Program-made: the position numbers and the translations under genes | In this document: in pieces, positions 12,363-15,344 of the stretch | Numbering within the stretch: the stretch's first letter is position 1 | Layout: each line of letters starts with the position of its first letter | Origin: Gammaproteobacteria bacterium | Lineage (GTDB): Bacteria; Pseudomonadota; Gammaproteobacteria; PS1; Pseudothioglobaceae | NCBI GenBank assembly: GCA_029941485.1 | Contig: JAPYOZ010000007.1 | Location: 1-15,344 of the forward strand | Reading direction: 5' to 3' | DNA length: 15,344 nucleotides | Notes under the pieces: model-generated | Databases searched by the model: none | Told to the model about the DNA's origin: nothing | Seen by the model: the letters and a program-made list of their open reading frames with translations, nothing else

Positions 12363-13981
12363 TAAGAGTTTTGAGACTCTTGCTCAATCAACTTTCTTGA
12401 TGGTGGTTTGTTAAAACTGTGATACTCAGCCTTTGGATCTAGTGTCCACTCTAAGCCTTTTGCACCTTCCCAAGGACGCTTAGTTGCTGGCTCGCCATTA
12501 CGAATAGCGTCAATAATAATGTAAGTAAACAAGATGAATGATGCGCCAAAGGCAAAACCACCGATTGAAGAAATCATGTTGAAATCTGCAAACTGTAGTG
12601 CATAGTCAGGAATACGACGAGGCATACCCGCAAGACCTAAGAAATGCTGAGGGAAGAACAACACGTTTACTGAAATCACTGCCCACCAGAAATGCACTTT
12701 TGCTAAGCCTTCGTTATACATTTTGCCCGTCCACTTAGGCAACCAATAGAACGTTGCTGCAATGATTGACCATAGTGCACCTGTTACCAATACGTAGTGG
12801 AAGTGTGCAACCACAAAATAAGTATCGTGATACTGGATATCGGCAGGAGCGATGCCTAGCATTAAGCCAGAGAAGCCACCGATGGTGAATAAGAACACAA
12901 ATGAAATTGCCCATAACATTGGTGTCTCGAACGTCATCGACCCTTTCCACATAGTGGCAATCCAGTTAAAGACTTTAACACCCGTTGGAACTGCAATCAT
13001 CATGGTGGCGTACATAAAGTATAACTCACCCGCAACCGGCATACCCGTTAAGAACATGTGGTGCGCCCATACAATGTATGACAAGAATGCGATTGACGCC
13101 GTTGCGTAAACCATTGAGGAATAACCAAATAATGGCTTACGTGCAAAGGTTGGGATAATGTGAGAAACCACACCAAACGCTGGCAAAATCATAATATAAA
13201 CTTCAGGATGGCCAAAGAACCAGAAAATATGCTGGAACATAACAGGGTCGCCACCGCCAGTTGCATCAAAAAATGCAGTACCAAAGTTACGGTCTGTTAG
13301 CATCATGGTTACTGCACCTGCTAATACTGGCATCGCACCAATTAGTAAGAATGAAGTAATCAACCATGTCCATACAAATAACGGCATGTCCATTAATTTC
13401 ATCTCAGGCGCACGCATGTTAAGTACTGTTGCAATAATATTAATCGCACCCATAATAGATGAGAAGCCTAACAAGTGAACGGCGAAGATAAAGAAGTCTG
13501 TGCTATCTGGTGCAAACGTTGTTGATAACGGTGCGTAGAATGTCCAACCAAAGGCTGGCGCTCCGCCTTCCATAAAGAACGTGCTTAACAAGATACCACC
13601 TGCAAAAGGTAGAATCCAGAAAGACCAGTTATTCATACGAGGCAGTGCCATGTCGGGTGCGCCAACCATCATTGGAATCAGCCAGTTACCCAAGCCAACA
13701 AAGGCCGGCATAATTGCACCAAATACCATGATCAAGCCGTGCATGGTTGTCATTTGGTTAAAGAAATGTGGGTCTACTAGTTGCAGACCCGGTTGGAACA
13801 ATTCCATACGAATCACCATCGCCATTGCACCGCCGATTAGCACCATGGTAAAGGCAAACCACAAATACAATGTACCAATGTCTTTATGGTTCGTTGTTTT
13901 GATCCATCTCATCAGGCCTTTTTCAGGACCATGATGGTGATCGGCGTGCCCAGTTGCTGTTGTGTCTGTTGCTGTTGTCAT
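12362..13981 (-). CDS. ctaD: Cytochrome c oxidase subunit I (CoxA/CtaD), caa3-type
   Basis: Catalytic subunit of the low-affinity haem-copper oxidase: reduces oxygen to water and pumps protons. 539 residues, about twelve membrane helices. Visible ligands: H81 in TTMHGLIMVFG (low-spin haem a), H258 and cross-linked Y262 in FGHPEVYIMILP plus H307-H308 in WAHHMF (CuB), and H393/H395 in VAHFHYVLVTG (haem a3 and haem a). The HPEVY motif and the following Lys-helix place it in type A. A His-rich N-terminus (GHADHHH) precedes the first helix. AAGGAG lies before the ATG, 15 bases after the coxB stop. The cox11 gene and its small partner follow. Confidence 0.98.
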   Translation of the reverse strand: MTTATDTTATGHADHHHGPEKGLMRWIKTTNHKDIGTLYLWFAFTMVLIGGAMAMVIRMELFQPGLQLVDPHFFNQMTTMHGLIMVFGAIMPAFVGLGNWLIPMMVGAPDMALPRMNNWSFWILPFAGGILLSTFFMEGGAPAFGWTFYAPLSTTFAPDSTDFFIFAVHLLGFSSIMGAINIIATVLNMRAPEMKLMDMPLFVWTWLITSFLLIGAMPVLAGAVTMMLTDRNFGTAFFDATGGGDPVMFQHIFWFFGHPEVYIMILPAFGVVSHIIPTFARKPLFGYSSMVYATASIAFLSYIVWAHHMFLTGMPVAGELYFMYATMMIAVPTGVKVFNWIATMWKGSMTFETPMLWAISFVFLFTIGGFSGLMLGIAPADIQYHDTYFVVAHFHYVLVTGALWSIIAATFYWLPKWTGKMYNEGLAKVHFWWAVISVNVLFFPQHFLGLAGMPRRIPDYALQFADFNMISSIGGFAFGASFILFTYIIIDAIRNGEPATKRPWEGAKGLEWTLDPKAEYHSFNKPPSRKLIEQESQNS

Positions 13982-13996
13982 AATATTTCTCCTTAA

Positions 13997-15097
13997 TTAA
14001 CGTGCAGATTTAACATCTGAAGGTTGAACAACACTGCCAGTGTTACCAAAGGCATTTCTTTCGTAAGTAATTACAGCTGCAAGATCTGCATCGCCTAACA
14101 TCTTAAAGGTTGGCATGCCACCCTTACCGTGTAGAACAAGTCCGATATGGTCAGCTGGTGCACCGTTTGCAACTGGTGAAGCCTTCATTGCTGGGAAGAT
14201 TGGCGGCATACCTGAGCCATCCTTTTTATGACAACTTGCACAATTAGTGTTATAAACACTTTCGCCTTGTGCCATCAACTCAGACTTAGACCATGTTTTG
14301 TTGGCACTGTCTGCGGCCGCTTTTGCGATTGCTTGTTGATTAGTTACCCATTTAGCATAATCTGCTTTTGATACCACATCAACCACAATTGGCATAAAGC
14401 CGTGGTCTTTGCCACAAAGCTCCGCACACTGGCCACGGTAAGTACCAATTTCATCAATCTGAGCCCATGCATCATTAATAAAACCAGGATTGGCATCTTG
14501 CTTAACACCAAAATCAGGCACCCACCAGTTGTGAATTACATCATTCGATGTGATTAAAAAACGAATAGAAGTATCAACAGGTAGTACTAAATGCTTATCT
14601 ACTTCTAATAAATAATTTTCAGGTTTGTTGCTGTCATCGTTAACAGAATCTTTAGAAGATTGGGCTAAGTTTGATATAAAGCTTATGCCTTCTGTAGGAT
14701 AGTCGTACTGCCATTTCCACTGATGACCAGTAATCTTAATAGTCATGTCTGCCTTAGAAGTGTCTTCCAAATCGATCAACACCCTAGAAGCAGGGATGGC
14801 CATTAACACTAAAATAATAATCGGAATGACTGTCCATAAAAGTTCGGCTTTAGTGCTTTCATGAAATTGAGCAGCTACAGCGCCCTTTGATTTCCTATGT
14901 GCAAAGACAGAATAAAACATTGCACCAAATACAAGCACTGCGATCGCTACACAAATCCAGAAAATAAGCATGTGTAAATCATAAATATCACGACTGATTG
15001 AAGTTACACCTTCAGTCATGTTTAAGCCGTACTCAGCAAACACATTGGTTGACATTAGGCCAACTAAGGTACTTAAAAGAGTTGTTAATCTTTTCAT
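13997..15097 (-). CDS. ctaC: Cytochrome c oxidase subunit II with fused cytochrome c domain (CoxB/CtaC, caa3-type)
   Basis: 366 residues: signal peptide (cleavage near STNVFA, residue 21), two membrane helices (about 42-66 and 85-104), a cupredoxin domain with the CuA ligands H189, C224, E226, C228, H232 and M235, and then a C-terminal cytochrome c domain (about 275-350) with C286ASCH290 and axial M328 (GGMPTF). The fused haem c makes this a caa3-type oxidase that carries its own electron donor domain. It accepts electrons on the periplasmic side and passes them to CuA. GGAGG precedes the ATG. First gene of the cox operon; no confident promoter could be picked from the AT-rich upstream region. 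Confidence 0.97.
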   Translation of the reverse strand: MKRLTTLLSTLVGLMSTNVFAEYGLNMTEGVTSISRDIYDLHMLIFWICVAIAVLVFGAMFYSVFAHRKSKGAVAAQFHESTKAELLWTVIPIIILVLMAIPASRVLIDLEDTSKADMTIKITGHQWKWQYDYPTEGISFISNLAQSSKDSVNDDSNKPENYLLEVDKHLVLPVDTSIRFLITSNDVIHNWWVPDFGVKQDANPGFINDAWAQIDEIGTYRGQCAELCGKDHGFMPIVVDVVSKADYAKWVTNQQAIAKAAADSANKTWSKSELMAQGESVYNTNCASCHKKDGSGMPPIFPAMKASPVANGAPADHIGLVLHGKGGMPTFKMLGDADLAAVITYERNAFGNTGSVVQPSDVKSAR

Positions 15098-15203
15098 AAA
15101 TCCTCCAAATAAATATTAGTACTGTCAGTGCATTAATACATTTTCCGTATTAAAAACTGTGTCAGATGATACCCTATTTTTTAAAACCTTTATTCACAAT
15201 ATA

Positions 15204-15240
15204 GACAAAAAAAGCCTTTGGCTTGCGTCATTTTTTTATA
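15204..15240. terminator. Small hairpin with T-runs on both strands, unexplained
   Basis: AAGCC (15212-15216), loop TTT and GGCTT (15220-15224), with a T-run on the minus strand directly after the stem and GAC/GTC outer pairing plus a T-run on the plus strand. It lies between two divergent genes, neither of which should need a terminator there. Confidence 0.35.
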
Positions 15241-15254
15241 AAAACTATATTTTC

Positions 15255-15283
15255 TTGACAAGATTAACAAGGTCTGTTTTAAT
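15255..15283 (+). promoter_or_regulatory. Promoter of the right-edge gene
   Basis: Perfect -35 TTGACA (15255-15260), 17-base spacer, -10 TTTAAT (15278-15283, five of six). The predicted start near 15290 leaves a leader of about 33 bases to the ATG at 15323. Confidence 0.7.
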
Positions 15284-15322
15284 ACATACAGATAACATTA
15301 CATCGAGTGAGGAGATTATAAA

Positions 15323-15344
15323 ATGGCTATACCACAAACCGCAA
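15323..15344 (+). CDS. N-terminus of an unidentified gene, cut by the right edge
   Basis: Seven codons are visible, reading MAIPQTA. GAGGAG lies seven to eight bases before the ATG and a good sigma-70-type promoter precedes it, so this is a real gene start. The fragment is far too short to assign a family. It diverges from coxB. Confidence 0.7.

Larger units (their letters stand above)
15098..15322. other. Divergent intergenic region between coxB and the right-edge gene
   Basis: 225 bases, strongly AT-rich, without an open frame of note and without an FNR box. It contains the plus-strand promoter at 15255-15283 and a small hairpin near 15212-15224. The coxB promoter must lie here; several AT-rich -10-like words exist (for example TATCAT and TATTAA on the minus strand) but none has a matching -35. 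Confidence 0.6.

Noticed and set aside
1..15344. Insertion sequences, integrases or phage remnants
   Set aside because: No transposase, integrase or terminal repeats typical of mobile elements were seen; the tRNA-Thr gene has no integrase or duplicated 3' end beside it within the window.

Overview
The window is AT-rich bacterial DNA. Its gene families and close packing suggest a gammaproteobacterial, probably sulfur-oxidising chemolithotroph, near the SUP05 / Thioglobus / thiotrophic mussel-symbiont group. This placement is inferred from gene content: paired cbb3 and caa3 oxidases, NirK, two secreted Gly/Asn-rich proteins resembling sulfur-globule proteins, and compact FNR-type regulation. 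No ribosomal marker is present. Nearly everything is read from the minus strand. The exceptions are the Crp/Fnr regulator and the first codons of a gene at the right edge.

Left region (1-3480). hemN (oxygen-independent coproporphyrinogen III dehydrogenase, cut by the left edge) and a Crp/Fnr regulator diverge from a perfect FNR box (TTGAT-N4-ATCAA, 1424-1437). The regulator converges on nirK, a periplasmic copper nitrite reductase. The nirK upstream region carries two near-consensus FNR boxes and a perfect 13-bp inverted repeat.

Middle region (3490-6160). A short hemerythrin-like protein is translationally coupled (ATGA overlap) to a secreted 9-residue-repeat protein. Next comes a second, closely related secreted repeat protein with its own promoter and terminator. 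A secreted MORN/YwqK-type repeat protein and tRNA-Thr(UGU) follow.

Right region (6170-15344). ccoNOQP encodes a cbb3 high-affinity oxidase and lies behind a second perfect FNR box placed at -41.5 from a good -10. CcoP has an unusual ~80-residue C-terminal helical extension. Next are SURF1 and a small twin-transmembrane protein, then a caa3-type oxidase operon: coxB with a fused cytochrome c domain, coxA, a 34-residue membrane peptide, cox11/ctaG and coxC. An unidentified gene begins on the plus strand at 15323.

How it fits together. An FNR-family regulator with TTGAT-reading residues but no N-terminal iron-sulfur cysteines sits beside matching sites at hemN, itself, nirK and ccoN. That suggests one local regulon for life at low oxygen: anaerobic haem synthesis, nitrite respiration and the high-affinity oxidase. 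The caa3 operon has no such site and is presumably the oxic counterpart. The most unusual observations are the CcoP extension resembling the SoxXA-binding protein family, the cysteine-rich tail of the regulator, the predicted leaderless and self-occluding promoter of that regulator, and the coupling of a hemerythrin-like protein to a globule-type repeat protein.
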